Source: Bifidobacterium [indicum] DSM 20214 = LMG 11587
Lineage (GTDB): Bacteria > Actinomycetota > Actinomycetes > Actinomycetales > Bifidobacteriaceae
Length of the DNA: 64,000 nucleotides
Direction of reading: 5' to 3'
NCBI RefSeq assembly: GCF_000706765.1
Contig: NZ_CP006018.1
Coordinates: 248,001-312,000, forward strand
Below are positions 1 through 8,574 of this stretch, piece after piece. The notes under the pieces were generated by a model. The model saw nothing but the letters and a program-made list of their open reading frames with translations. It searched no databases and was not told the origin of the DNA. A program made the translations under genes and the position numbers. Positions within the stretch are counted from its first letter, which is position 1. Every line of letters begins with the position of its first letter.

Positions 1-1
1 G

Positions 2-541
2 GACTCCCTGGTGCTGATGCTGGCACTGATCAATGTGGCCCTGGAGGCCAGCGAAGGTGCCGTCAATGACTGGAGCAGCATCGGATTGGTCGATTCCTTC
101 AGCGCGCCGGAATCCATGGCCAATCTGGCTCCAACGGTCTTTGCGGCCGCGATGATCATCTCCAGGATGCTGGGCCCCTGGGTTATCGAGCGGCTGGGCA
201 ATACGGTCAGTCTCTATCTGACCCTCTTGGTTTCGGCTCTGGGCATCCTGGTCTACTCCCTTTCGCCGTTCCTGGTGGTCTCCCTCGTGGGGACCTGCAT
301 CTGGGGCATCGGTGCGGCCTTGGGCGTCCCCATCGTCACCACCCTGGCTACGCGGGACCCGTCCATGGCGGCCCAACGGGCCTCGGTCATCTCGACCGCC
401 TATTACGGGGTTTCGTGGATCATCCCGCCTGCCATCGGCTTCCTGGCCGACCATACCGGTGTCCGGCCCGCCCTCCTGCCCCTGGCGCTGGTCCTGGTTC
501 TGGTCACCCTGCTGGTCAGGCCGGTCAGCAGAAAAGGCTGA
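2..541 (+). CDS. MFS transporter, C-terminal part (truncated by window edge)
   Basis: The reading frame is already open at base 2, so the 5' end lies outside the window. The visible 179 or so residues contain about five or six hydrophobic helices. A short basic segment (a WVIERLGN-type loop) fits the conserved loop between helices 2-3 or 8-9 of the Major Facilitator Superfamily. The C-terminus is short and basic (RPVSRKG). The substrate cannot be told from this half. The gene converges on the next one, 21 bases away. Confidence 0.7.
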   Translation, partial: DSLVLMLALINVALEASEGAVNDWSSIGLVDSFSAPESMANLAPTVFAAAMIISRMLGPWVIERLGNTVSLYLTLLVSALGILVYSLSPFLVVSLVGTCIWGIGAALGVPIVTTLATRDPSMAAQRASVISTAYYGVSWIIPPAIGFLADHTGVRPALLPLALVLVLVTLLVRPVSRKG

Positions 542-564
542 CCGCCTGTTGTCGAGGCGGCCTT
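534..564. terminator. Small hairpin between convergent genes
   Basis: CCGCCT (542-547) pairs with AGGCGG (555-560) over a 7-nt loop. AAGG (534-537) and CCTT (561-564) can extend the stem past a 4-nt bulge. It overlaps the stop codons of both convergent genes. There is no long T-run, so termination activity is a guess from position and structure. Confidence 0.4.
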
Positions 565-949
565 ATGCTGCGTGAAGGTTGTCCGGGCCGATGATGATGC
601 CCTTGCCTCTGAGGTTTTCCAGGCACTCCTCCAGATAGGCCTCATCGTGCTCCGGATAGATTGGCGAGGTGAGTCGGACGGCCTCCAGATGTTCATAGGG
701 GTCGCAGTGCCTGCCGCGATAGAGGGGATCGCGCCAGTCCGGATCCGGATGGTATCCCCTGGCCGCCATCTCATCCATGACCAGGATGTGGAATTGATAG
801 AGCTTGTATGGCGAGTGGGAGAAGACGTAATCCACGGTGGCATGCTTGCGGCCCCAGCCAAGCCCCCTGAGGGCGGTGATTTCCCTATGCTGCCCCAGGA
901 GCTGTTGCCGGGGCAGTGCCCCAATCAGGTCCTGATGCCACAGCCGCAT
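563..949 (-). CDS. Pyrimidine dimer DNA glycosylase-like (TIGR02328/Pyr_excise) protein
   Basis: A 128-residue protein that opens with MRLWHQDLIGALPRQQLLGQHRE, the hallmark N-terminus of the small TIGR02328 family annotated as pyrimidine-dimer DNA glycosylase. The conserved WGR and HATVDYVF stretches follow, with DP.WR and C.PYEHL-type segments towards the C-terminus. I chose the ATG at 949 because the family motif starts exactly there and GGGGGCAGG lies just upstream; the longer open frame extends into nhaA and looks non-coding. Relatives of T4 endonuclease V excise UV photoproducts, but most members of this subfamily are unproven. It lies downstream of nhaA on the same strand, 52 bases away. 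Confidence 0.7.
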   Translation of the reverse strand: MRLWHQDLIGALPRQQLLGQHREITALRGLGWGRKHATVDYVFSHSPYKLYQFHILVMDEMAARGYHPDPDWRDPLYRGRHCDPYEHLEAVRLTSPIYPEHDEAYLEECLENLRGKGIIIGPDNLHAA

Positions 950-1001
950 ACCTGCCCCCGATCCTGGACCGTCACTCCTCGTGGTTTCCCAAGCATAGTC
1001 T

Positions 1002-2237
1002 TCAACCGCGGCTGGTGGTCTCTCTTTTTGTGAAGGCGATGGTGACGGCAGCCAGAAGGAAGGAGAGTGCGGATCCGGCCAGGACCGCCACAAGGGCCAT
1101 GCTGATGTGACTTGTGCCGGAGTAAGCAAGGTCGGCGATGAGGAAGGACATTGTGAACCCAATCCCGCACAACTGGGCCACTGCGCCCAGGTCAACCGTA
1201 CGGATTCCGGAGGGGAGTCTCAGTCCCAACCGCGAGCAGACCAGAACCACGGACATGATCCCCAGTGGTTTGCCTAATGCCAACCCGATGGTAATCCCCA
1301 GGAAAATGGGACTCGTCAGCCAGGTGGGGCTGAAGTCGCGCAGAGGTATCCCCATGGATAGGAAGGCGAACAAGGGCAGTGCCAGCAGCGCGGATAGGGG
1401 GGTGAGATTCCTGCTCAGGCTCTCCGCTCTCGATTCCTTGCCCTGAAGCGAAGACCTGCCCGGAGTGAGCAGCCCGAGAGCCACGCCTGACAGGACCGGA
1501 TGAATCCCTGCACGAAGAAACCCGTACCAGGCGCCCAGGGCGGCAAGTAGGGCGATTGGGCGGAGGACTCGCCTCATCCGCATAAGCAGATACCATCCCC
1601 CCAGACAGAGCATGGCGGGGAGCAGCATCCAGGGCTGAGAAAGGTGTGAATAGCCTATGGCAATCAGCAGTACGCCGATGATGTCGTCGAATACGGCCAG
1701 GGTCATGAGGAATGACTGGCGTCCTGCACCGGTGCCGGGGGCGAGTATCCGCAGGGCCGTCAGGGAGAACGCCACATCTGTTGCAGTCGGTATGGCCCAG
1801 CCCCGTAGTCCTGTAGGGTCGGAGTGGTTGATGGCCCAGTATATGCCGATGGGGGCGATCACCCCTCCGATTGCCGCAAGCATCGGGGTCAGGGCCTGGC
1901 GTGGGTTGCGCAGTGTTCCTGTCGACATCTCCTGCCGGAGGTCCAGGCCGATGACCAGAAAGAACAGGGTCAGCATGCCGTCCTGCACCCATTCTTTGAC
2001 GGTCAGGTCCAGACCCGGCATGAGGTGGTCCAGGGCATGCAGGGGAACCCATGTGGAAATCGCCTGATAGGTATCGAGGGTGGCCGGTAAGTTGGCCCCA
2101 ACAAGTCCCAGGATGGCAGCCGATACCATGAGCAAGGCGGTGCTGCGGTCGTTCTGGGCGGTGCTGCATAGGTGCAGCCAGGTTTTGGCGACGAGGTGTC
2201 GAATGGGCCTGAGTGGGTTGGTCTGGCGCGCAAACAT
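1002..2237 (-). CDS. nhaA: Na+/H+ antiporter NhaA
   Basis: A 411-residue integral membrane protein with the NhaA fingerprint: FFLVIGLDLRQE near residue 95, the GWAIPTATDVAFSL segment around residue 145, and the adjacent Asp pair in AVFDDIIGVLL (about residue 180). This pair carries Na+ and H+ exchange in the E. coli enzyme. About eleven to twelve hydrophobic helices are visible, and the length is normal for the family. Start ATG 2237 has AAGGA about 11 bases upstream. It exports Na+ (or Li+) in exchange for protons and helps pH and salt homeostasis. Confidence 0.93.
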   Translation of the reverse strand: MFARQTNPLRPIRHLVAKTWLHLCSTAQNDRSTALLMVSAAILGLVGANLPATLDTYQAISTWVPLHALDHLMPGLDLTVKEWVQDGMLTLFFLVIGLDLRQEMSTGTLRNPRQALTPMLAAIGGVIAPIGIYWAINHSDPTGLRGWAIPTATDVAFSLTALRILAPGTGAGRQSFLMTLAVFDDIIGVLLIAIGYSHLSQPWMLLPAMLCLGGWYLLMRMRRVLRPIALLAALGAWYGFLRAGIHPVLSGVALGLLTPGRSSLQGKESRAESLSRNLTPLSALLALPLFAFLSMGIPLRDFSPTWLTSPIFLGITIGLALGKPLGIMSVVLVCSRLGLRLPSGIRTVDLGAVAQLCGIGFTMSFLIADLAYSGTSHISMALVAVLAGSALSFLLAAVTIAFTKRETTSRG

Positions 2238-2446
2238 ACGGTCGTTGGTCCTTCTGAGAGATGTATGTTGTCTGTTTCGCCGACCAGTCTTCCCGGCATG
2301 AATCCTGTTGGGGACTCCCGATAGGCAGAATACCAGGGAGCCTGAATACAGGATTTCCGGCAGGGGCGGGGGGGGGGTAACGTGCGCGGTAAGGGGAAAC
2401 CGTCGGAGCGGTGTTGGCTGAGCCTATATGCTGTCGAACGCGAGCG

Positions 2447-2770
2447 TCAGGCAGCGCGTTCGGCCTGGTAGTTGCTACCCCAATCGCGCATGGCTTCGAT
2501 GACCGGCCTGAGACTTTTTCCTGTTTCCGTCAGGGAGTACTCCACGCGCGGAGGGACTTCCGGGTATACCTTGCGATGTACCAGGCCATCGTGCTCCATC
2601 TGGCGCAGATTTGCGGTGAGCACCTTCTGCGAGACGCTGCCCAGGGAGCGGCGCAGCTCTCCAAAACGTAGTGTCCCGCCCAGCAGATCCCGCAATATCA
2701 GGACCTTCCACTTATCGGAAATCAGCAACAGTGTCGTTTCGACGGGACACGCCGGTAGTTCATCCTGCAT
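2447..2770 (-). CDS. HxlR-family winged-helix transcriptional regulator
   Basis: A 107-residue protein with the HxlR pattern: PACPVETTLLLISDKWKVLILRDLL, then LRFGELRRSLGSVSQKVLTANLRQ (recognition region) and the wing around PRVEYSLTETG. The Cys in PACPVE near the N-terminus is the residue that senses oxidants or electrophiles in several HxlR/YodB-type proteins, so redox sensing is possible but not shown. I preferred ATG 2770 because GGAG lies 9 bases before it; an in-frame ATG at 2785 lacks a ribosome site. It is divergent from the NAD(P)-binding reductase at 2936, a common arrangement in which HxlR controls the neighbouring oxidoreductase. Confidence 0.88.
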   Translation of the reverse strand: MQDELPACPVETTLLLISDKWKVLILRDLLGGTLRFGELRRSLGSVSQKVLTANLRQMEHDGLVHRKVYPEVPPRVEYSLTETGKSLRPVIEAMRDWGSNYQAERAA

Positions 2771-2935
2771 CAGAGGAATCTCCATTCCAGAACACCATGA
2801 AATTCCACAAACGTTCCTTTTTGGTAACTATGGAACTTCTTTATGCCTACTATCTTCTTCATCCGTATGGTAATAGGGTACATCAGGACAAGGAAAACGG
2901 AGTGACCTCCAAAAAGTTGAACGAAAGGACACATG

Positions 2936-3565
2936 ATGAAGATTGCAGTAGTTGCGGCAAATGGTAAGGCGGGCCGGCTCATTGTCGAAGAGGCAGTGCA
3001 GCGCGGCCATGAAGTGACTGCGGTGGTGCGCAGCGACAACAAGACCGATGCTCAGCACGCCATCATCAAGGATCTGTTCGACCTGACGGCGGCCGACCTT
3101 GCCGGATTCGATGTGGTGGTGGATGCGGCGGGAGCCTGGACCCCGGATACCCTGCATTACATCGCCGATGCGGCCAAGCATCTGGCTGACCTGTTGTCGG
3201 GAACGGATACCCGGTTGCTTGTGGTCGGTGGCGCCGGGAGCCTCTTCGTCAACAAGGACCACACCTTGGCCCTTGAGGATACCCCGGACTTCCTCGATGC
3301 GCACAAGCCGGTCTCCAGTGCCCATGGCAAGGCCTTGGCCCACCTGCGCACCCGTTCCGATGTGCGCTGGACCTATGTCAGCCCGGCCGCCGACTTCCAA
3401 GCCGAGGGTGAGCGTACCGGCTCCTACGGGCTGGCCGGGGAGGAGCTGACCACCAATGCGGAGGGTCAGAGCTTCATCAGCTATGCCGACTATGCAATCG
3501 CCATGGTGGACGAGGTCGAATCCGGCAAGCATGTCGGTGAGCGTATTTCCGTTTACGCCAAGTAA
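2936..3565 (+). CDS. NAD(P)H-binding atypical short-chain dehydrogenase (NmrA/YwnB-like)
   Basis: 209 residues starting with a Rossmann nucleotide loop, MKIAVVAANGKAGRLIVEEA, followed by a basic strand end (VVRSDNK) typical of NADP-binding atypical SDRs. Later DVVVDAAG and LLVVGGAGSL are the fourth and fifth strands, and the C-terminus holds ISYADYAIAMVDEVE, typical of the NAD(P)H-binding family PF13460. The ATG at 2936 sits 7 bases after AAAGGA; the preceding ATG (2933) is too close to it. It is divergent from an HxlR regulator, so it is probably induced by oxidative or electrophile stress. The substrate is unknown. Confidence 0.82.
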   Translation: MKIAVVAANGKAGRLIVEEAVQRGHEVTAVVRSDNKTDAQHAIIKDLFDLTAADLAGFDVVVDAAGAWTPDTLHYIADAAKHLADLLSGTDTRLLVVGGAGSLFVNKDHTLALEDTPDFLDAHKPVSSAHGKALAHLRTRSDVRWTYVSPAADFQAEGERTGSYGLAGEELTTNAEGQSFISYADYAIAMVDEVESGKHVGERISVYAK

Positions 3566-3681
3566 TCGTCGTGCGGAAAGCCCGAATCGGGCCTGCTCTG
3601 CCAGGGGGGATTGAACAGGCCCGTTACGGACAGCCGGTGAAAAGCCTGGCGCATAGACCGATAGCGTCATGAATGACAACG

Positions 3682-3730
3682 GGGCCGCACTCCTGCAATT
3701 CGATTCACCCGAAAGGCAGGAGTGCGGCCC
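3682..3730. terminator. Strong bidirectional terminator-like hairpin
   Basis: GGGCCGCACTCCTGC (3682-3696) pairs perfectly with 3716-3730, giving a 15-bp GC-rich stem with a 19-nt loop. On the plus strand it is followed by GGTGTTTTCC. It lies between the converging reductase gene (ends 3565) and the transporter gene (ends 3769) and probably ends transcription of both. Confidence 0.7.
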
Positions 3731-3768
3731 GGTGTTTTCCGGTCTGTACTGCGCGGCCGGCTCCGGTG

Positions 3769-5217
3769 TCAGAGGAGCGTGGCCACCCAAAGCAGGATGG
3801 CTGCCGCAACGAACAGAATGGCGAATATCTTCCCGCCGACCTTCAGCCACTTACCGAAGCTGATCCCGGCCACGGACAGCCCGGCCAGAAGCACGCCGCC
3901 GGTCGGGTTGATGATGTTCATCAGGCCGTTGCCGAACTGGTTGCTCAGCACGATCACGTCACGGTTGATATGGACCAGATCGGCCAGGGGACCCATGACA
4001 GGCATGGTCAAGGCTGCGGAGCCGGAGGATGAGGGGACGAACAGGGTCAGTATCGACTGGACGGCAAGCAGGATGGTGGTGAAGAGACCCTTAGGCAGAT
4101 TACCCAGCAGTCCCACCAGCCAGTTCAGGATGGTATCGATGATCATGCCGTCCTGGAGAATGACCAGGATGCTGCGGGCCAGACCGATGATTACCGCTGC
4201 ATAGACAAAGTCCCCGCATCCGCTTACGAAGCTCTCGCATATCTGATTGAGCGAGAAACGCGCCACAATCCCGATAATGAGGCCCACGGCGAGGAAGAGG
4301 GCGCCGATTTCGGTCATATACCAGCCCAGGGCCAGGATGCCGTATACCATCACGGCCAATCCGAGGACAAAAATGCCGATGATGATCTTGTCGCGAGTGG
4401 TGAAGGTGTCGGTCTTGCCGGTTTCGTCCTTGCCGTTCGCGCCCTCATTTCCGGAAAGCAGTCGGGCGCGCAGACGCTGGTCGCTGTCATAGACGATTGA
4501 GGATTCGGGAGTCTTGCGAACCCGGTAGGCGTACCGCATGGTGAAGGCAACGGCTATCAGGGTGAAGATGGCCCAGCAGACGATACGCCACATCAGCAGG
4601 GGATTCCCGTGCACTTCGCCGATGCCTTGGGCTATCAGCACGTTGAAGGGGTTGATGGTTGAACCGATATACCCGACCTGGCTGGCCAGGAAAAGAGTCA
4701 GTATGGCCGTCATGGAGTCAAACCCCATTGTCAGCATGAACGTGATGAAGATGATGAACAGGGGAATCAGTTCCTCGCTCATGCCGTAGGTTGAGCCGCC
4801 GAGGCTGACAAGGAGCATCATCATCGGGATGACCAGGATGCCCTTGGCTCCCAAAGAGTCGGCCAGTGCCCTGAGACCCCGATCGATGGCACCGGTTTTG
4901 AGGATGATGCCGAAGGCTCCTCCCAGGATGAGCACGAAGGAGATGACCTCCACGGCCTGGATGATTCCGTTGCCGGGTGCTTCCAGGATGGCGGCCAGAC
5001 CCTGACGGTGGTCCAGACCGTCGCTGATCTTGCCGATTTCATGGAAGGTCCCAGGAAGGATGACGGTCCTCTCCGTGCCGTCCACCATCTGTTTTTTGGA
5101 ATCGAACTGGCCGCTTGGAATCAACCAGGTCGATGCTGCGGCCAGAATGACCATGAAGAACAGCAGGGCGTAGCTATGTGGGAAGGTAAATGACTTGCGT
5201 TTCTTGGTTGTGGACAT
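3769..5217 (-). CDS. YfcC/DcuC-superfamily transporter of the Amadori locus
   Basis: A 482-residue protein with about twelve hydrophobic helices. It has the YfcC-type signature: an N-terminal FPHSYALLFFMVILAAASTWLIPSG helix, GGSTYGMSEE in the middle, the GSTINPFNVLIAQGI re-entrant segment, and near the C-terminus VPSSSGSAALTMP and NIINPTGGVLLAGL. The family (PF03606) includes C4-dicarboxylate and basic-amino-acid exchangers. ATG 5217 was taken because homology begins at MSTTKKRKSF; the longer frame runs into the upstream gene. It is the last gene of the minus-strand frl/fra-like cluster, 37 bases after the amidohydrolase gene. A role as the fructosyl-amino-acid importer, or as an amino-acid exchanger, is inferred from context. 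Confidence 0.85.
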   Translation of the reverse strand: MSTTKKRKSFTFPHSYALLFFMVILAAASTWLIPSGQFDSKKQMVDGTERTVILPGTFHEIGKISDGLDHRQGLAAILEAPGNGIIQAVEVISFVLILGGAFGIILKTGAIDRGLRALADSLGAKGILVIPMMMLLVSLGGSTYGMSEELIPLFIIFITFMLTMGFDSMTAILTLFLASQVGYIGSTINPFNVLIAQGIGEVHGNPLLMWRIVCWAIFTLIAVAFTMRYAYRVRKTPESSIVYDSDQRLRARLLSGNEGANGKDETGKTDTFTTRDKIIIGIFVLGLAVMVYGILALGWYMTEIGALFLAVGLIIGIVARFSLNQICESFVSGCGDFVYAAVIIGLARSILVILQDGMIIDTILNWLVGLLGNLPKGLFTTILLAVQSILTLFVPSSSGSAALTMPVMGPLADLVHINRDVIVLSNQFGNGLMNIINPTGGVLLAGLSVAGISFGKWLKVGGKIFAILFVAAAILLWVATLL

Positions 5218-5254
5218 GATTGTCTCATTTCTTGGGGTATACGGGTAATGCGGG

Positions 5255-6760
5255 TCAGGCCTCGTAGGCAGGTTGTCCATCGACGTAGGTGGCTGCCACC
5301 CGGGCCTCGCGCAGGCCCTGCGCGTCGGCATGGACCAGATCCCTGTCGAAGATGGCCATGGTGGCTCTCTGTCCGGGTCGCAGACTCGGGGGTGCACCGG
5401 GCGAATCCGGATCAGGGTCATTCCGGTTGGAGTGGCCATCATTGGTCCAGGCGGACAATACAGCCATTGCCGGGAGGGCGTACTGGGGGAACCACTGCTC
5501 GCCTCCCTTGTCGAATTCCCGCAGACTGGCCCGCAGGATGGATTCGGGAAGGCTCGGCAGGAACAGGGGGCAGTCCGTGCCGCATGTCAGATTCAGCCCA
5601 GGCGTCGTCAGACTGCTGTAATGGAAGAAATCACTGCCGTCATCGTCGGCAATGGTGTTTGGCATGTAGGCATCCTGGGCGGATGGGTTCAACCCCAATA
5701 TCTGCGGATATAACTCGGCTGTGATGCCTGCCTGGGCCATTACGCCGGCTGCCCGATCATTGATCATCTCCAAGTCGCTGATGGAGTGGTGCAATCCCGG
5801 CGCGGCCGCAGAGGACAGTATCCGAGCGGATTCCTCTATGGCCCTGTCGCCCTCGGCGGTCATGCAACAGGAAAACCCGCTGCCTGCGATGTCTTCGACG
5901 CGATGTTCCAGTTCTCGGTAATCAACTTGTGGGGTGGGCTCACCGGAGGCATAGCGACCGTGAATATCCGCGGTTCCGTCAGCGACGACCCCGTCGACCA
6001 TAAGCTTGACTCCGCGTAGCCTGGTCTTGGAACCCAGCGGTTGTGTGGCGATCTGCTTCAGCCTTGCTCCGGTTACCTGCTCCCTTACGGGCTCTATGTA
6101 GAGATCGGCCTTCAGGCACTTATCGGCCAGCCAGCCATGCACGCCTGTGCCGTCGAAAACGATGTCCTTGCAGGAAACCACTCCTCTTTCGAGGAGCAAT
6201 TGCTCGAATCGTCTCCATGAAGCCCGAACCAGCTCCCGGTCACCGGTCATCTCCTTGATCAGCAGGGCCCGGTCCTCTGCCCCAAGCTGGTCCTCGGAGA
6301 ATCCATACCGCCGAACCGCCGCTGTATTCATCCAGTAACGGCTGCGTAGTGAGTCGATGGCCACTATCGGGGTCTGGTCGCTGATGTCATCCAGACTGTC
6401 CCGCTCGGGGTCTTGGCCCCATAGCTGCCGATTCCATCCATGGGCGTATATGGGTCTTGTCGGATTCTCTTTGTGCTCCTTGGCCAAGAGAAGTGCGGCC
6501 TCCTCTTCGGAATCCGCGGATGACAGATCCAGGCCGGCGTTTGCCGCCATCCATCCGGAGAAGAAAACATGGTTGTCGTGAAGGCCCGGCATGACCAGGC
6601 ACTCGTCATATTCGAGCACCTTGCAATCGGGTCCAGGATCTTCGTGATTCCAGTCGCGACCAACCTTGGTGATGGTCGATCCTTCAAACTCCACAAACCC
6701 CTTGAAGAGTTGCGGGGAAATCCCGTCAAAGATATGACGGGACCTTACAACAGTCCTCAT
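5255..6760 (-). CDS. YtcJ-like amidohydrolase-family protein with altered metal site
   Basis: 501 residues with the amidohydrolase-3 (YtcJ-like) layout: an N-terminal beta-sandwich ending in VMPGLHDNHVFF (residues 57-67), a TIM barrel, and a C-terminal return to the sandwich (SLRPGQRATMAIFDRDL). The barrel Lys (LRGVKLMVDG), a later His pair (LHHSISD) and the final Asp (TCGTDCPL) are present. The usual HxH is H64-x-F66, and the usual His of the HAxGDxA strand is Thr301 (MTAEGDRA), so two expected metal ligands are missing. It lies between the GntR regulator and the transporter. By analogy to FraE asparaginase in the Salmonella fra operon it could process the amino-acid half of an Amadori compound, but that is inference. 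Confidence 0.8.
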   Translation of the reverse strand: MRTVVRSRHIFDGISPQLFKGFVEFEGSTITKVGRDWNHEDPGPDCKVLEYDECLVMPGLHDNHVFFSGWMAANAGLDLSSADSEEEAALLLAKEHKENPTRPIYAHGWNRQLWGQDPERDSLDDISDQTPIVAIDSLRSRYWMNTAAVRRYGFSEDQLGAEDRALLIKEMTGDRELVRASWRRFEQLLLERGVVSCKDIVFDGTGVHGWLADKCLKADLYIEPVREQVTGARLKQIATQPLGSKTRLRGVKLMVDGVVADGTADIHGRYASGEPTPQVDYRELEHRVEDIAGSGFSCCMTAEGDRAIEESARILSSAAAPGLHHSISDLEMINDRAAGVMAQAGITAELYPQILGLNPSAQDAYMPNTIADDDGSDFFHYSSLTTPGLNLTCGTDCPLFLPSLPESILRASLREFDKGGEQWFPQYALPAMAVLSAWTNDGHSNRNDPDPDSPGAPPSLRPGQRATMAIFDRDLVHADAQGLREARVAATYVDGQPAYEA

Positions 6761-6859
6761 TGTCTGTCCTTATCGTCAGGACTTGGGGAGTCCTTTGGGC
6801 GCACTTGCCCTTATGAGATGGCAAGAGGATGCGCGTTCCGGGTTCAGCCGACCACCTTG

Positions 6860-7594
6860 TTAGAGGCTGAAGGTATAGAACTCCCCAAGATAAAACTGAT
6901 GACCAACATGAACCGGTCGGTCATCCTGATCGCAGATAAGTGTATGAACCTCAAAGCAGGGAGTGCCTATGACCACTTTCATCTCCTTGGCCAGCCGGGC
7001 ATCGGCCAAGGTCATACCAAGCCTTGTCGTCTTGGGATTGATGGGCCGGATTCCGTGCTTCCTCTCAAGCAGGTCATAGAGGGACCCTGACAGATCCTCG
7101 TGCATGAGGAAGGCGAACCTATCGGCAGGGAAGTAGTTGTTCTCTTCCATGACCGGTTGGTTGTCGGCCATCCGCAACCGCTTCAGATAGACCACATCCT
7201 CGGACGGCTGGTCGCCAAGTTGCTCGGTAATCCACTGTTCGGCATGGATCAGACGGCATTCGAGCACCTTGCTTGATGGCTTGTAGCCGGCCTTGGTCAG
7301 GCTCTCTGTAAATCCCATGACGTATTCGACTCTCCGGTCGATTTTGTGGGTTCTGACGAAGGTGCCCTTCCCCTGCTTCTTGAGAAGATAACCATCGTCC
7401 ACCAGTTCCTCAATGGCACGACGAACGGTGATACGGGATACGCCGAATTGTTCGCACAACTGGGGCTCAGTAGGGATCTTCTCACCGGGGGCCAATTGGC
7501 CGGACCGAATTTCGGAGAGCAGGAGCGCCTTGATCTGAGCGTACTTCGGTATCTGCGTATCGCCCTTGAGCATCAGGTTCTCCCTATCGGTCAT
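6860..7594 (-). CDS. GntR/HutC-family regulator with UTRA domain (FrlR/FraR-like)
   Basis: 244 residues. Residues 15-80 form the GntR winged helix (KYAQIKALLLSEIRSGQL, then EQFGVSRITVRRAIEELVDDG and the wing KKQGKGTFV). Residues about 95-240 form a UTRA effector domain with the family's typical arrangement (RLRMADNQPVMEENNYFP, then a C-terminal VGHQFYLGEFYTF). HutC-type regulators bind a sugar-phosphate or amino-acid-derived effector. It sits in the middle of the deglycase/kinase/transporter locus, so it is the likely local repressor. An imperfect palindrome lies directly upstream of its ATG and a perfect one at the head of the operon. Confidence 0.9.
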   Translation of the reverse strand: MTDRENLMLKGDTQIPKYAQIKALLLSEIRSGQLAPGEKIPTEPQLCEQFGVSRITVRRAIEELVDDGYLLKKQGKGTFVRTHKIDRRVEYVMGFTESLTKAGYKPSSKVLECRLIHAEQWITEQLGDQPSEDVVYLKRLRMADNQPVMEENNYFPADRFAFLMHEDLSGSLYDLLERKHGIRPINPKTTRLGMTLADARLAKEMKVVIGTPCFEVHTLICDQDDRPVHVGHQFYLGEFYTFSL

Positions 7595-7611
7595 GTAACA
7601 CAGTATGCTAC
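7595..7611. promoter_or_regulatory. Possible autoregulatory operator before the GntR gene
   Basis: GTAACACAGTATGCTAC is an imperfect 17-bp palindrome (6 of 8 pairs match) that abuts the start codon of the GntR gene. HutC-type regulators often bind sites of this length. The 133-base gap after frlD also allows a separate promoter here. Confidence 0.3.
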
Positions 7612-7727
7612 CTCATCGAGGCTGACATACCGCTCTTACAAGGTTCGGTTGATCCTTGCTGCCCGGGTTCATATCTATATCCGATTACATCCCGATCCGA
7701 ACTGCCTGGACCTGGATGGTGATATGG

Positions 7728-8573
7728 CTACCTGATGGGTGCGCCATATCCGAAAGAGCCATTCAACTGCACCGCCTCTGCTGCAAAGTCCTGGCCTGCG
7801 ACCAGGCTCTCGTCCAAACCGCGCCCTTGCACAACGTGATTCAGCAGGAAGGCGGTCAGGAACGAGTCTCCGGCCGCCATGGTGTCAACGGCTTCCACGA
7901 CATGGGGTGCCAGTTCATGGAAGTTCTGGCCGTCATAGACCACCGTGGACTGGGAACCTCGTGTGGCGATCAGGACCCTGTTGGGCTCCGTGAAGAGGTG
8001 CTTGAGCAACACCTCCACCTGATTGGTTTCCATCCCACTGACCGAGAAGAAGCCATACTGCACGTACCCGATTGCGGCATCAACCATGGCGTTGTCGAAC
8101 TCGTCGGAGAAGTCATAGGAGATCGGAATGCCCAGTCTGCTGACCTGGGGCAACAGATGATTGGCGTTTCCCCATACTCCCATGTGGATGAGGCCGAACC
8201 CCCGCAGGTAATCCAGATCGCCCTCGTCCAGTTGCAGGGGCTCCTGTCCCGCGATGCCGCCTTCATTGCTTCCAATGAAAACGCGGTCGCCATCGATGAT
8301 GTTGACCTTGGCACAGCCGTTCTCGCCGTGGCGTACCACGCTGTGACTGCGGTCTATGCCCAGGTCGTCAATGCTGGATTCGACCAGCTGGGCCTGACGG
8401 TCATCGCCGAATACCCCCATGAATGCCGCCTCATACCCCAGCTTCTTGGCGAATGCCGCGAAATTCAGGGCGTTGCCACCGGGATACATGACGTTCTTGT
8501 TGACGTACTGATCAACAACCTGGTCTCCCAGGCCGATGACCTTTGTGTCCTCGTGAGGAATATGGCCCGGCAT
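7728..8573 (-). CDS. frlD: Fructoselysine/fructose-amino-acid 6-kinase (FrlD/FraD-like, PfkB family)
   Basis: 281 residues of the PfkB/ribokinase fold. TKVIGLGDQVVDQY opens the chain, NVMYPGGNALNFAAFAKKLGY is the sugar-binding GGN region, MGVFGDD follows, and DTMAAGDSFLTAFL carries the catalytic Asp. Similarity to E. coli FrlD as I remember it is clear, including DRVF, HMGVWG and the late DFSDEFDN segment. The first Gly of the usual GAGD anion hole is Ala here. It would phosphorylate C6 of the fructosyl amino acid. The ATG at 8573 lies one base after the frlB stop (TGATATG), so translation is coupled to frlB; upstream parts of the frame lie inside frlB and were excluded. Confidence 0.82.
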   Translation of the reverse strand: MPGHIPHEDTKVIGLGDQVVDQYVNKNVMYPGGNALNFAAFAKKLGYEAAFMGVFGDDRQAQLVESSIDDLGIDRSHSVVRHGENGCAKVNIIDGDRVFIGSNEGGIAGQEPLQLDEGDLDYLRGFGLIHMGVWGNANHLLPQVSRLGIPISYDFSDEFDNAMVDAAIGYVQYGFFSVSGMETNQVEVLLKHLFTEPNRVLIATRGSQSTVVYDGQNFHELAPHVVEAVDTMAAGDSFLTAFLLNHVVQGRGLDESLVAGQDFAAEAVQLNGSFGYGAPIR

Positions 8574-8574
8574 A

